A stretch of 12,982 nucleotides of DNA from JBDGSM01 sp042217615 (GTDB lineage Archaea; Nanohalarchaeota; Nanosalinia; Nanosalinales; Nanosalinaceae): positions 1-12,982 of the forward strand of contig JBDGSI010000083.1 of the NCBI GenBank assembly GCA_042217615.1. Reading direction: 5' to 3'. This document shows positions 1-7,467 of this stretch, piece after piece (position 1 is the first letter of the stretch; the number at the start of each line of letters is the position of its first letter). A model generated the notes under the pieces. The model had not been told where the DNA came from. It saw only the letters and a list, made by a program, of their open reading frames with translations, and did no database searches. Made by a program: the position numbers and the translations under genes.

Positions 1-170
1 TCCTCTCCCCCTTGTAATTTATCATATTCGCTGGAAGGCCTCTCCTCCTCGAAGGCACAGCACTCGATGAACCAACAATCCAAACATCCATGAAAACTTT
101 TTAGTCCCGTAGAAATATCAAAGCCCAACAAACCAAATAGAATATAAAGTTACTATTAGAAGGTGGCAGT
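1..170. other. Left-edge non-coding stretch
   Basis: I see no gene here and no reading frame running off the left edge. One AGGCCT palindrome lies at 36-41. An AT-rich stretch at about 140-149 (ATATAAAG core) is a possible TATA box for the gene starting at 171, and AGGTGG at 161-166 is its likely ribosome binding site. Confidence 0.5.
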
Positions 171-581
171 ATGGAGGAATGTAATCTCTATAGCGATGAC
201 GATGATGTTGTGTTTGTTGCCTCTCCTTACTCAGGGCCTCGGATTCAGTTAGTGGAAGATCCTGATCCTGAAGAAGTTCCATTCGCAGGGTCTCTTGATG
301 AGGATGGGGTTCATGTATTCTATCAGTCTAAAGGTGATAAGGACGAGGTAGCTGAATACATGAGGGATGTGCTTGATGGCAGAGATGACGAATTCCTTGT
401 GCCGGAATTCTTACGAGATAAACTTGGAGAATGTGGGCCGGATGAAATAGAATATCATCAGGATAGGGATGAAGTCAAAAAAATATTTGAGGGTTTATAT
501 GGCGATGAGGAATTGGATCTAGGAACCTTTGGGAGCAAGGAGCTCGGTGTTCCAAAAGGCCCTGAATCTCTCAGACGATAA
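171..581 (+). CDS. Acidic hypothetical protein, 136 aa
   Basis: I do not recognise this protein. About 29% of its residues are Asp or Glu, including a DDDD run at residues 9-12, as expected of a cytosolic protein in a salt-in halophile. There is no signal peptide, membrane helix or catalytic motif. Two isolated cysteines (4 and 88) do not form a metal site. The ATG at 171 is favoured because AGGTGG ends four bases upstream, a ribosome-binding-site form repeated before other genes here. Its last 11 bases overlap the end of the convergent methyltransferase gene, so the two share a tail. Coding is supported by composition and the start signal, not by homology. Confidence 0.6.
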   Translation: MEECNLYSDDDDVVFVASPYSGPRIQLVEDPDPEEVPFAGSLDEDGVHVFYQSKGDKDEVAEYMRDVLDGRDDEFLVPEFLRDKLGECGPDEIEYHQDRDEVKKIFEGLYGDEELDLGTFGSKELGVPKGPESLRR

Positions 582-1485
582 AAACATGCCGTGTCAGGTT
601 CTTGTGTACGTAGATGCTGAACTCTGCCTGATAACCGCCTAACTCATCTTCATTCCACATGAAAACAGTTCTCCCATCGAACTCTTCCAGAAGCTCCAGG
701 AAATCTTCCACAGGATCACCCTTCTCCTTCGAGGCCTTTCCATAAGGCAGATCAGTGATCAAAACGCTGGGTTCAAACAGTTCTAGGGCTTTGGAGGCTT
801 CATCCTCTCTGATATTGTGTGCGATGATGCCGTATTCCTCAAGGTTCTCTCTAGTACCTTCAACCATCTCCTTTTTCACGTCGAGGCCTGCTACTCCACA
901 TCCGCAGAGGCCTGACTCGATGAGGATTCCGCCGGTACCGCAGAAGGGATCCAGAACGGTTTCGCCGGCAGATACTTCAGAGAGGTTTACGAGGACGCGG
1001 GCGAGAACCGGGTCGAGGGATACAGGTGAGGAGAAAGGCCTTTTCTCGTTGCTTCTTTTATTGAATAGTCCTCTGTTGATGTCTTCAACTTTCCTGCCGA
1101 GTATTATTTTATCGTTGAACAGGTAGGCTTTGATCTCTTCTTCAGGGTTTTCCAGGTTTACGGAGTTTTCTTTGGTTTCTAACCGGTTTCCAAGTTTTTC
1201 TTCGATTTTTTTAGTGTTGTGTTCTCCTTCTATTTCTTCTGCTCTGACTGCGAAGCTTTTCTGAGGGGTGTAAGAAGCTTTTTCTGGTTTTGAAACGGTT
1301 TCAAGCTTCTCTGTGATTTCATGTGTCAGGGCAAGCCGTTTTAGCTGCCCAGGTTCGGACTCTGTCTCCGCCAGTCTCTCTTCTCTCTCCGGTTCTTCTC
1401 TAATATCCTGGGATCTGAGGAATCCTTTCAGCTCTGCTTCTGCAAGTTCAAGGTTTTCTCCGGCTAGAAGGTAGTTGTAAGTCAT
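571..1485 (-). CDS. tRNA (guanine(10)-N2)-methyltransferase, Trm-G10 type
   Basis: This 304-residue protein is likely the archaeal enzyme that methylates guanosine 10 in the D-stem of tRNA using S-adenosylmethionine. The order is an N-terminal THUMP-like region (about 1-130), a linker, then a Rossmann methyltransferase. Visible motifs are RPFSSPVSLDPVLAR at 149-163, typical of the COG1041/TRMT11 group, the AdoMet loop VLDPFCGTGG at 177-186, and TDLPYG at 244-249 in place of the commoner (D/N)PPY catalytic loop. I chose the ATG at 1485 because the protein then begins MTYNYLLAGENLELAEAEL, matching the usual family N-terminus; the longer TTG frame from 1539 adds 18 unconserved residues. The THUMP half is acidic and diverged. 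Family assignment is strong; the exact methylated position is by family analogy. Confidence 0.85.
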   Translation of the reverse strand: MTYNYLLAGENLELAEAELKGFLRSQDIREEPEREERLAETESEPGQLKRLALTHEITEKLETVSKPEKASYTPQKSFAVRAEEIEGEHNTKKIEEKLGNRLETKENSVNLENPEEEIKAYLFNDKIILGRKVEDINRGLFNKRSNEKRPFSSPVSLDPVLARVLVNLSEVSAGETVLDPFCGTGGILIESGLCGCGVAGLDVKKEMVEGTRENLEEYGIIAHNIREDEASKALELFEPSVLITDLPYGKASKEKGDPVEDFLELLEEFDGRTVFMWNEDELGGYQAEFSIYVHKNLTRHVFIV

Positions 1486-1666
1486 TTTTTCTTTGAATTC
1501 GATATGTCTCAAGTTTTTTTGGGAAGGCGGCTGCTGCAAGGCCTGTTCTGTATAGTAATGTTATTAGTGTGGTGATCGGAACCTGCTTGGAAGACCTCTA
1601 CTTTTTTTTGAAAGAGATTTATCTCTGGCTCTGTTTTTTAAGGATTTGATATCTTTTTCCTGATAG
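1486..1666. promoter_or_regulatory. Divergent promoter region
   Basis: This 181-bp gap separates two divergent genes. A T-rich TTTTTTAAG at about 1634-1642 sits some 27 bases before the plus-strand ATG at 1667, as expected for an archaeal TATA box giving a nearly leaderless message. On the minus strand an ACTATACAG stretch near 1549-1557 is a candidate TATA element for the methyltransferase. One AGGCCT lies at 1539-1544. Promoter calls are by eye only. Confidence 0.35.
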
Positions 1667-2716
1667 ATGAGGATAGGGTTTTTCACGGACAGTTACTTTC
1701 CCAGGAAGGATGGGCAGGCCTACACCGTTAGAACCTGGAGAAGAAGGCTTGAGGAGAAAGGTCATGAAACATACATAATCTATCCTGATTCCGGCTACAA
1801 CGCAGAAAACGGTGTTCCCTCGTATTCAATCAACAATCCGTTCTATAAAGGACATAAAATAGGTCTTCCAAAGCTTAAAGAACAGCTTCCTGAGCTTGAC
1901 CTTGTTCACTGTCATTCTCCAGGCTTTAATGGGGTCAGAGGGCTAATTTACGCACGTAGAAACAATGTGCCAGCTATCTACAGCTTTCACACTCCCCTGG
2001 AGGATTACGTACCTCAGATAATCAAGCCAGGCTTTTTAGCACGGTTTTTACAGGCGGCGTATAAGAAGTATGAGAACAGTTTGATGCAGAGATTTGACAA
2101 AGTAATAAGCAATACGGAGGAGATAAGAAGAGACGTTGAATCAGAGAAGATTCCTGCAGGAGTAAATCTAGAGTTTTTCCAGCCTCAGGAGGAAGGCTTC
2201 CTAGATAGAAAAGACTGGAAAAGGCCTTTAATAGGTTACTCTGGCAGGATAAGTGAGGAGAAAAACTTAAAGGATTTGATAGGTTATCTAGAGAATTTTG
2301 AAGGTACTTTAGTGGTTGTAGGTGAGGGAAGGTACAGGAAGGCTTTGGAGCAGAAGGCCTCAGCTAATGTTGTCTTCATGGATTTCCTTGATAGAGAGAA
2401 GCTTCCGGAGTTTTATTCTGGTCTTGACGTGTTTGCAACGGCTTCAGATTCTGATACTTTGAGTCTGACCACTCTTGAGGCCTCGGCCTGCGGTACTCCC
2501 GTACTGGCTCCTGATCTACATCCTTTTGACAAAACTGTTTCTGGTAATGGAGAGCTTTACTGTTTCGGCGACGAAAAGGATTTCAGGGAAAAGCTTAGCA
2601 GGGTTTTAAGCTCTGATTACTGTCCTAGAGAAGCTGTAAAGGATTTTTCAGTGTCCAGTTCAATTGACCGGTTACTGGAGGTTTATAGAGAGGTGGGAAA
2701 CGAAAATGGGGACTGA
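1667..2716 (+). CDS. Glycosyltransferase family 4 (GT-B fold)
   Basis: This 349-residue protein should transfer a sugar from a nucleotide-sugar donor to a lipid, glycan or protein acceptor at the cytoplasmic membrane face. The N-terminal Rossmann half starts MRIGFFTDSYFPRKDG, the usual GT4 opening, and HCHSPG near residues 82-87 and FHTPL near 107-111 fit the acceptor side. The C-terminal half has YSGRISEEKNL (about 191-201) and VVVGEG, then the retaining-GT4 E-x7-E region in DTLSLTTLEASACGTPVLA, where the first acidic residue is Asp263 rather than Glu and the second is Glu271. It resembles glucosyl-diacylglycerol or mannosyl transferases, but acceptor and sugar cannot be read from sequence. 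The ATG at 1667 is exactly at the family N-terminus. Its end overlaps the next gene by 11 bases, suggesting translational coupling. Confidence 0.88.
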   Translation: MRIGFFTDSYFPRKDGQAYTVRTWRRRLEEKGHETYIIYPDSGYNAENGVPSYSINNPFYKGHKIGLPKLKEQLPELDLVHCHSPGFNGVRGLIYARRNNVPAIYSFHTPLEDYVPQIIKPGFLARFLQAAYKKYENSLMQRFDKVISNTEEIRRDVESEKIPAGVNLEFFQPQEEGFLDRKDWKRPLIGYSGRISEEKNLKDLIGYLENFEGTLVVVGEGRYRKALEQKASANVVFMDFLDREKLPEFYSGLDVFATASDSDTLSLTTLEASACGTPVLAPDLHPFDKTVSGNGELYCFGDEKDFREKLSRVLSSDYCPREAVKDFSVSSSIDRLLEVYREVGNENGD

Positions 2717-4352
2717 CAACCTGGATTCATTCAGAAGAGTTATTTTCTCTGTACCAGAGTTTAAACAGGTTTTAACTGTTGTACTGGTTTCAGGCCTTAT
2801 TTTTCCTCTTGGAATAACTTCTCTGCTTTCTATAGTTTCGTCATCAAGTTTTTCGGTATCTCTCTTCGTTTTCTTGGCCTTAGCGGTTTTTATTATTCCT
2901 TCTCTGTTGGTTGGCGCGGCTGTTTACAGATTCCTGCCTAGTTATCCTCGTAACTGGGCTTATTCAATCGGTTTTTTGAACCAGCTGGTTTTCTTTTTCA
3001 CTGGCCTGATAATGGCTGCTGCAAGCAGTGTTTCAATGGTCTGGAACATGGTCTGGCTAGGAGTCCTGATATCCTATATCACTACATTCACTGTTCTGGG
3101 GGCGACTGAGAAACCAGGTTATCTGAAAAGGGTGGCGGTACTTAGCTCTCTCCAGGCAGGTATAGTAATTACGGTATTCCATCTTTCACTAGGACAGTTC
3201 TATGCTATCCCGCCCCTGGCCTACGTACTGAACTTTGCCAGATTGGCTGTGATGACAGCAATACTTGTAGGAATATTCTTCCTATTCGACTACCTGCTTA
3301 GAACTAACGTAGTCAACGTATCAGCCTTCCAGTTAATCTCAGGCCTTGTACAGGGCCGTCAGGAAGCACTAGACCTGGGAAGACCTGTAAAACCTGATGT
3401 CCAGACAGTTTCAATACAGAACAAGTCCTCAGACCTGTTAGTGGCGTTGCCATGGGTACATCCAGGACCTCTGGAAGGGTTTGGCGGAGGAAAAATCACT
3501 AATCAGATAATAGAAGCAGTAAACAGGGAGGGAGAAGGATTCTTCTTCCATGCTCCTACAACCCATCAATCAGATCCTGCAGATCCTAAAGACGCTCAGA
3601 AAATAGTGGAGGAACTGGAAAACCCAGAGACAGTTTCCAAGGCCTCAAAGCTTTACAAAAAGGAATGTGAACGCACCACTTTTTATGGCAGAGCTTTTGG
3701 AGATCAGAAGATAATTTACATGGATGTAGAAGGTTTTGATGACTATGAGGCCTCGATTTTCAAAGAGGTTATCGATATGGATAATGTTGCGGTTGTCGAT
3801 TTGCATAACCATGAGTTCTTCGGGGAGAGGGCTGAAATGGTTCTTGATACGGTTATGGCGGAGAAAATGAGGGAAAAAGTTCAAGAGTTTGTCAGAGAAC
3901 TGGATGGTTTAGATCAGTATGCTTACAGCGCAGGATTTGATGTAGATCTAGGTGATCCAGCTCTTTTCAGCCTGGTGGAGGAAGTAAACGGCCAGAAAAC
4001 TCTTTTAACAGGTTTTGAAGGAAACGGTGCCTCTCAAGACCTTGAAAAAGTAAAGCAAGATGTTCAAAATAAGTATGATGAAGTGCTGCTCTTCAGTACA
4101 GATACTCACGGAAGCGTTCATGACATGGCGAATGAGGGAGAGCTGGAGCAGTCAAGAGCCAAGTCAACAGTAAGAAAAGCGGAAGAAAAACTTTCAAAGG
4201 CAGCTATAGGCCTTGCACACGGTAAAGCTGACAGAATGAATCTTCTGAAAAAGGATTACTCCTCTCTGATACTCAGTGTAAATATCTTGGTCAGGCTCCT
4301 GGGATTGACCTTCCTTCTCTTCTACCTACTGGCAGTCGCCTGGATACTTTGA
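2706..4352 (+). CDS. DUF2070 family archaeal membrane protein
   Basis: This 548-residue protein has about six N-terminal transmembrane helices (roughly residues 20-205), a large cytosolic-looking domain, and one or two helices at the extreme C-terminus. The soluble domain carries His/Asp-rich motifs of archaeal DUF2070: WVHPGPLEGFGGG (about 249-261), HAPTTHQSDPADP, VVDLHNHEF and STDTHGSVHDMANEG. These suggest a metal-dependent hydrolase-like centre, but no activity is established to my knowledge. I chose the ATG at 2706 because AGGTGGG lies at 2691-2697, well spaced; an earlier ATG at 2664 would overlap the glycosyltransferase by 53 bases and has no such signal. The 11-base overlap with the glycosyltransferase suggests co-translation and perhaps a shared envelope or glycolipid role (inference). 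Confidence 0.82.
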   Translation: MGTDNLDSFRRVIFSVPEFKQVLTVVLVSGLIFPLGITSLLSIVSSSSFSVSLFVFLALAVFIIPSLLVGAAVYRFLPSYPRNWAYSIGFLNQLVFFFTGLIMAAASSVSMVWNMVWLGVLISYITTFTVLGATEKPGYLKRVAVLSSLQAGIVITVFHLSLGQFYAIPPLAYVLNFARLAVMTAILVGIFFLFDYLLRTNVVNVSAFQLISGLVQGRQEALDLGRPVKPDVQTVSIQNKSSDLLVALPWVHPGPLEGFGGGKITNQIIEAVNREGEGFFFHAPTTHQSDPADPKDAQKIVEELENPETVSKASKLYKKECERTTFYGRAFGDQKIIYMDVEGFDDYEASIFKEVIDMDNVAVVDLHNHEFFGERAEMVLDTVMAEKMREKVQEFVRELDGLDQYAYSAGFDVDLGDPALFSLVEEVNGQKTLLTGFEGNGASQDLEKVKQDVQNKYDEVLLFSTDTHGSVHDMANEGELEQSRAKSTVRKAEEKLSKAAIGLAHGKADRMNLLKKDYSSLILSVNILVRLLGLTFLLFYLLAVAWIL

Positions 4353-4383
4353 AATAATTAAAGAAAGAACAGTAAACAAGAGT

Positions 4384-4704
4384 ATGACTTTAAACAAGGA
4401 GGACGTCAGGGAAAAACTCCGTGAAGTAATGGATCCAGAACTCAACGTTAACATAGTTGACTTAGGCCTTTTAAGAACTATAGAACTGGATGAAGGCCTT
4501 GTAAAGATAGAAATGACTCTGACAACGCCAGGCTGCCCTCTACAAAGCGTTTTCAATGAAATGGTAAGCCAGGAACTTCAGAAACTGGGGGAAGTTGAAG
4601 AAGTAGAAGTAGACCTGACATTTGAGCCCCGCTGGACTCCAGAAGACATGACTGAGAAAGCAAAGGACAAGGTAGGTAGTATACCAGGAATGACCGCTTT
4701 CTAA
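4384..4704 (+). CDS. MIP18/DUF59 family Fe-S assembly protein (SufT-like)
   Basis: This 106-residue protein belongs to the MIP18 (DUF59) family, which includes SufT, PaaD and eukaryotic CIA2 and helps mature iron-sulfur proteins. Visible hallmarks are MDPELNVNIVDLGLL at residues 16-30, the strand MTLTTPGCPL at 44-53 with conserved Cys51, and PRWTPEDMTEKAK near 82-94. It is a single-domain protein of normal length, with no fused ApbC/Mrp ATPase. It begins 31 bases after the DUF2070 gene, so it may belong to that transcript. It also lies in the same window as sufS-sufU-sufC, about 4 kb away on the other strand, which fits a Fe-S role but does not prove co-regulation. The stop is 11 bases from the convergent flavoprotein gene. 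Confidence 0.88.
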   Translation: MTLNKEDVREKLREVMDPELNVNIVDLGLLRTIELDEGLVKIEMTLTTPGCPLQSVFNEMVSQELQKLGEVEEVEVDLTFEPRWTPEDMTEKAKDKVGSIPGMTAF

Positions 4705-4715
4705 CTTTGAAGGCC

Positions 4716-5807
4716 TTAAAGCAAATGTTTTCTCGAAAGCATATACCGTTTATCTATAAAGTACTCCTGAACTAGATGAGGCAGAAACCCCGTAACTGTG
4801 ATTCCAGGCAGCTCTAACGCAGAAGTCTTCCCTCCAAGATATATTGCTTGTGGATCCCAGATAAAACTATTTTCCACCTCTTCTCCGCCTTTTAAATCTG
4901 CTTTGATGTTTTTAGCAGCTGTCTTAGCCTCTGAAATCGCAAAGTACGCTCTATTTTCTTTTCCTTCATAGTCCACGACATCGCCTACTGCGTAAATATC
5001 GTCCATATCTTTCACTTTCATTCCCTTATCAACTATAATTCCTCTCTCATTTGCAGGGACGGTTATTTCTTCAACTAAATCATTCTTTCTTACTCCTGCA
5101 GCCCATACAGTCAGATCAGAGTCATAGATCTCTCCGTTAGAGCATTTCACAGCCTCCTGCTTAACAACTTCGGCTCTAACATTTTTCTCAACATTAATAC
5201 CTTTCTCAAGAAGAATATTCTCAATCTTCCTACTAGTCCTCTTCTCATTAAATGGTAGAAGCCGATCATCGCTTTGAACCACAGTAATATCGAAGCTAAA
5301 CTCCTTCTTTTTCCGAAAAGTATTCAAAGACGCCGCAGCCTCAACTCCTGTAGCTCCCCCGCCAACAACAACCGCAGATTCAATACCAGACTCCAACCTA
5401 TCCCTGATCTCTTTCACATCCTCAACAGACCTGAAACTGTAAGAAAACTCCTCCTCTGTCATATAAAAATCAGTCTCCACACCAAAAGCAAGAACCAACT
5501 TATCATAACTAATTGAACTGCTTTCAAGCTCCAAAACATTATTTTCAGCGTCAAGGCCTCTCATTTCCTCCTTCAAATGCTTAACATTCCTACCCTCGAA
5601 CTTTTCACTATAATCTATCAAAGCATCATCGACTTCAGAACCTTTCACAATTTTATGGAGTCCAGGATAAAAATTCAAGGCTTCTCTCGGCTCAACAAGC
5701 ACTATTTCAGCGTCAAGGCCTCTCTCAAGCCTCAAAACAGTTTCAAAACCTGCAATCCCTCCTCCCACAACCACTACTTTATCACTCGCTTCCTCGCCAG
5801 CAACCAT
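4716..5807 (-). CDS. FAD/NAD(P)-binding oxidoreductase, NDH-2-like
   Basis: This 363-residue protein is a two-dinucleotide-binding-domain flavoprotein resembling type II NADH dehydrogenase, which passes electrons from NADH to quinone at the cytoplasmic membrane. The FAD-binding GGGIAG is at residues 15-20, the NAD(P)-binding VVVGGGATGVEAAASL near 145-160, the WAAGV motif typical of NDH-2 in the middle, and the second FAD motif in DDIYAVGDVVDY. The C-terminal tail PHLVQEYFIDKRYMLSRKHLL could associate peripherally with the membrane. Sulfide:quinone oxidoreductase is the main alternative, but only one cysteine is visible (VKCSNGE), so the redox-active Cys pair of that family is missing. A non-respiratory NAD(P)H oxidase remains possible. 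The gene is monocistronic and convergent to the MIP18 gene; its TAA stop is directly followed by GGCCT of an AGGCCT site. Confidence 0.8.
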   Translation of the reverse strand: MVAGEEASDKVVVVGGGIAGFETVLRLERGLDAEIVLVEPREALNFYPGLHKIVKGSEVDDALIDYSEKFEGRNVKHLKEEMRGLDAENNVLELESSSISYDKLVLAFGVETDFYMTEEEFSYSFRSVEDVKEIRDRLESGIESAVVVGGGATGVEAAASLNTFRKKKEFSFDITVVQSDDRLLPFNEKRTSRKIENILLEKGINVEKNVRAEVVKQEAVKCSNGEIYDSDLTVWAAGVRKNDLVEEITVPANERGIIVDKGMKVKDMDDIYAVGDVVDYEGKENRAYFAISEAKTAAKNIKADLKGGEEVENSFIWDPQAIYLGGKTSALELPGITVTGFLPHLVQEYFIDKRYMLSRKHLL

Positions 5808-5914
5808 AGTTATAGAAAACAGGTTCCCATACTTTTCACTTCAACAGGTTCAAGGAAAGAACTTGCGGCGAGAAGCAACAACGTTTACTTCTCCAAGCAT
5901 GCGACCTCAAACAG

Positions 5915-5940
5915 AGCGATGCGGCGTCCGGGATTTGAAC
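5915..5940 (-). repeat. Orphan copy of tRNA-Gly 3' end
   Basis: These 26 bases exactly repeat 5993-6018, which is the T-loop, the 3' half of the T-stem, the 3' acceptor strand, the discriminator base and a few flanking bases of tRNA-Gly. After one mismatch two further bases match. The copies are direct repeats 78 bp apart and the orphan lacks the rest of a tRNA. An exact 3'-end copy beside an intact tRNA is the classic footprint of site-specific integration (an att core), though local slippage duplication could also produce it. Confidence 0.75.
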
Positions 5941-5997
5941 TCGAAAATCAGAGATGTTTCTGCGATCAAATTCCGGTCTGAGCATCACTGAAAGCGA

Positions 5998-6069
5998 TGC
6001 GGCGTCCGGGATTTGAACCCGGGTTACGCGCATGGCAAGCACGTGTCTTAGCCACTGGACCAACGCCGC
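5998..6069 (-). tRNA. tRNA-Gly(GCC)
   Basis: The minus strand folds into a complete 72-nt cloverleaf. The acceptor stem is 7 perfect pairs (GCGGCGT with ACGCCGC), followed by discriminator A and no encoded CCA, as usual in archaea. The D-arm is GTCC/AGAC with a C-A at the fourth pair. The anticodon stem is CGTGC/GCGCG with one G-U pair and loop TTGCCAT, giving anticodon GCC for glycine GGC/GGT codons. The variable loop is 4 nt and the T-arm is CCGGG-TTCAAAT-CCCGG. There is no intron. An AGGCCT site ends 6 bases upstream of the mature 5' end (plus 6076-6081). Confidence 0.96.
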
Positions 6070-6086
6070 GTAAAAAGGCCTTGAAT

Positions 6087-6110
6087 CAGAAGGCTCCAGA
6101 GGAGCTTCTG
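6087..6110. other. Imperfect inverted repeat upstream of tRNA-Gly
   Basis: The arms are CAGAAGGCTCC (6087-6097) and GGAGCTTCTG (6101-6110), separated by AGA. They pair over 10 bp with one bulged G. The element lies 18 bases before the tRNA 5' end. It could form a hairpin in a tRNA leader, be a protein-binding palindrome, or be chance. No T-tract follows it on the minus strand near enough to call a terminator. Confidence 0.5.
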
Positions 6111-6231
6111 CCAGCACTTGCCTCACATTTCAAAACACAGTCAGGTTAGCTTCTTAAATAACACTGATTAAACCAGAGGGCTTCAAGGGGTTAGGAATGT
6201 TTTGGTGTTGGCCTGCTTTTTTGAAGTTTGA

Positions 6232-6696
6232 GTGGTGTTTGGTTTGTTAGGTATGTTGAAGGAAGAGGGTGATGATTTATCGGAAGAGGAAATGAAGGAT
6301 TTTCTTGTTGACAGGGCTAAGCAGGCTGTTAACCAGCTTCAGGGTGAGGAGGAAGATGAAGGCCTTGAAATGAATGTTAAGAGAGGTTCCTGGGATGAAA
6401 GGGTTGAGCAGCAGGCTTCCCGTAAGTCTTCAGGTTCTTGGAGCCAGGAGGAGATAGAGTTTTTGAAGAATAACAGGAAGGAGATGGATAATGATGAGAT
6501 GCAGGAGTTCATGGAGAAGGATTCTGAGTTCCATGAAGTGGACTGGCAGCCTTTCTCCCGTTCACAGGAACGTTATATTATTCAAAACTACCGGCGGACA
6601 GGTTTAGAGGAACTTGCGGAGCAAATGGATAGAGATGAGGATGTTCTACGGTTGAAGATGAAAATGATGGGCTTGAACATGCAGGAGGTAGATTAA
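6232..6696 (+). CDS. Acidic protein with two Myb/SANT-like HTH repeats
   Basis: This protein of up to 154 residues is very acidic at its N-terminus (DDLSEEEMKDF, then EEEDE). It ends in two helix-turn-helix units that look like degenerate Myb/SANT repeats: SWSQEEIEFLKNN at about 69-81, and FSRSQERYIIQNYRRTG at 108-124 followed by LEELAEQMDRDEDVLRLKMKMMGL, a plausible recognition-helix pair. That suggests DNA, RNA or protein binding; no target is visible. The start is uncertain: GTG at 6232, GTG at 6235 (giving MFGLLGMLKEE) and ATG at 6253 are all in frame, and none has a clear ribosome binding site. It ends five bases before nop5, so it leads the nop5-fibrillarin operon. A role in RNA modification or its regulation is guilt by association only. 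Confidence 0.7.
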   Translation: MVFGLLGMLKEEGDDLSEEEMKDFLVDRAKQAVNQLQGEEEDEGLEMNVKRGSWDERVEQQASRKSSGSWSQEEIEFLKNNRKEMDNDEMQEFMEKDSEFHEVDWQPFSRSQERYIIQNYRRTGLEELAEQMDRDEDVLRLKMKMMGLNMQEVD

Positions 6697-6701
6697 AGAC
6701 T

Positions 6702-7454
6702 ATGGATAAAGAGGAAGCCCGTAGAAAGGCCTTGAAGGAGACAAAGAAGGAGCTTACTGGAAGCGTTGACAGAGAGAAACTTGTTGTAAAGGCGGTAAAG
6801 TATCTGGACGGGCTTAACCAAAGTATTGCCGATGAAGTTGAGGTGATCGGTGACTGGTACTCCCTGCATTTTCCTGAACTGGTAGAGGAGATCGGAGCCG
6901 GGGAGGAGCTTCTGAAAATACTGGATAGAGGCCTTGAACGCAGCGACTTAGATTCATTCCAGGAAATGGCTGAGAATTCAAACGGCATGCCCCTACCTGA
7001 AAAAGATGTGGAGGTTCTTGAGGAAGTTGTAACTTCTGCTAACAATAAGATAGAGCTTAGAGATCAAGTTGAATCCTATATTGAAGAAACTGTTAAGGAA
7101 GAAATGCCTAATCTTTCTAAACTTCTTGGTTCAATGCTTACAGCTAAGCTTTTAGGCCTTGTGGGAGGTCTTGAAGACTTGGCGGAGAAACCAGCTTCCA
7201 CTGTACAGATGCTTGGTGCAGAGAAAGCTTTATTCCGTTATTTAAGCGGTGAGGGCACCCCTCCGAAACACGGCGTGCTTTATGAACACAGCTTTGTTAA
7301 CTCCTTACCTGAGGATAGTAGGGGTAAAATGGCGCGTTTCATGGCGAATAAGGCCTCTATAGCTGCTCGTCTGGATTTCTACGGTGAGAAAGATAAGGGT
7401 TCGGAGTTGAGGGATGAGGCTAGGCAGAAGTTTGAAAAGCTGAGGGAAAGTTGA
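6702..7454 (+). CDS. nop5: Nop5 (NOP56/58-like) box C/D RNP core protein
   Basis: Nop5 bridges the guide RNA with L7Ae and fibrillarin in the archaeal box C/D ribonucleoprotein that methylates ribose 2'-OH in rRNA and tRNA. The 250-residue protein shows the family helical segment REKLVVKAVKYLDGLNQSIA followed by GDWYSLHFPEL (about 24-60). The Nop domain follows, with LVGGLEDLAEKPASTVQMLG and GAEKALFRYL, then PPKHGVLYEHSFVNSLPED and KASIAARLDFY (about 155-227). Only about 23 residues precede the helical segment, whereas longer orthologues carry a substantial N-terminal fibrillarin-binding domain; the Lys-rich tail of many orthologues is also absent. GGAGGT at 6684-6689 is its likely ribosome binding site. 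It lies 13 bases before the fibrillarin gene, the standard archaeal pairing. Confidence 0.93.
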   Translation: MDKEEARRKALKETKKELTGSVDREKLVVKAVKYLDGLNQSIADEVEVIGDWYSLHFPELVEEIGAGEELLKILDRGLERSDLDSFQEMAENSNGMPLPEKDVEVLEEVVTSANNKIELRDQVESYIEETVKEEMPNLSKLLGSMLTAKLLGLVGGLEDLAEKPASTVQMLGAEKALFRYLSGEGTPPKHGVLYEHSFVNSLPEDSRGKMARFMANKASIAARLDFYGEKDKGSELRDEARQKFEKLRES

Positions 7455-7467
7455 ACGGTGGTTCTCT

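Larger units (their letters stand above)
5808..6231. other. 424-bp tRNA-containing intergenic region
   Basis: No protein gene is supported here. The stretch holds tRNA-Gly(GCC) at 5998-6069, a second copy of the tRNA 3' end at 5915-5940, an AGGCCT site at 6076-6081 and an imperfect hairpin at 6087-6110. An AT-rich element at about 6152-6161 (CTTAAATAAC on plus) could serve as a TATA box in either direction. The rest (5808-5914, 6111-6150 and 6162-6231) shows nothing I can name. Confidence 0.6.

Noticed and set aside
755..1126. Long plus-strand frame opposite the tRNA methyltransferase
   Set aside because: Low-complexity Ser/Arg-rich translation antisense to a well-motifed gene; a shadow frame. 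The same applies to long frames opposite nop5, sufS and the flavoprotein.
5948..5988. Possible box C/D sRNA on the minus strand (GTGATGC to CTGA) between the tRNA repeats
   Set aside because: The C box has a mismatch to RUGAUGA, the span is short at about 41 nt, and no clear C'/D' pair or terminal stem is visible. Too weak to call despite the nearby nop5/fibrillarin genes.
5836..6126. 96-codon minus-strand frame with a repeated RVQIPDAASL peptide
   Set aside because: It runs straight through tRNA-Gly and its orphan 3' copy; the repeated peptide is just the tRNA 3' repeat translated.
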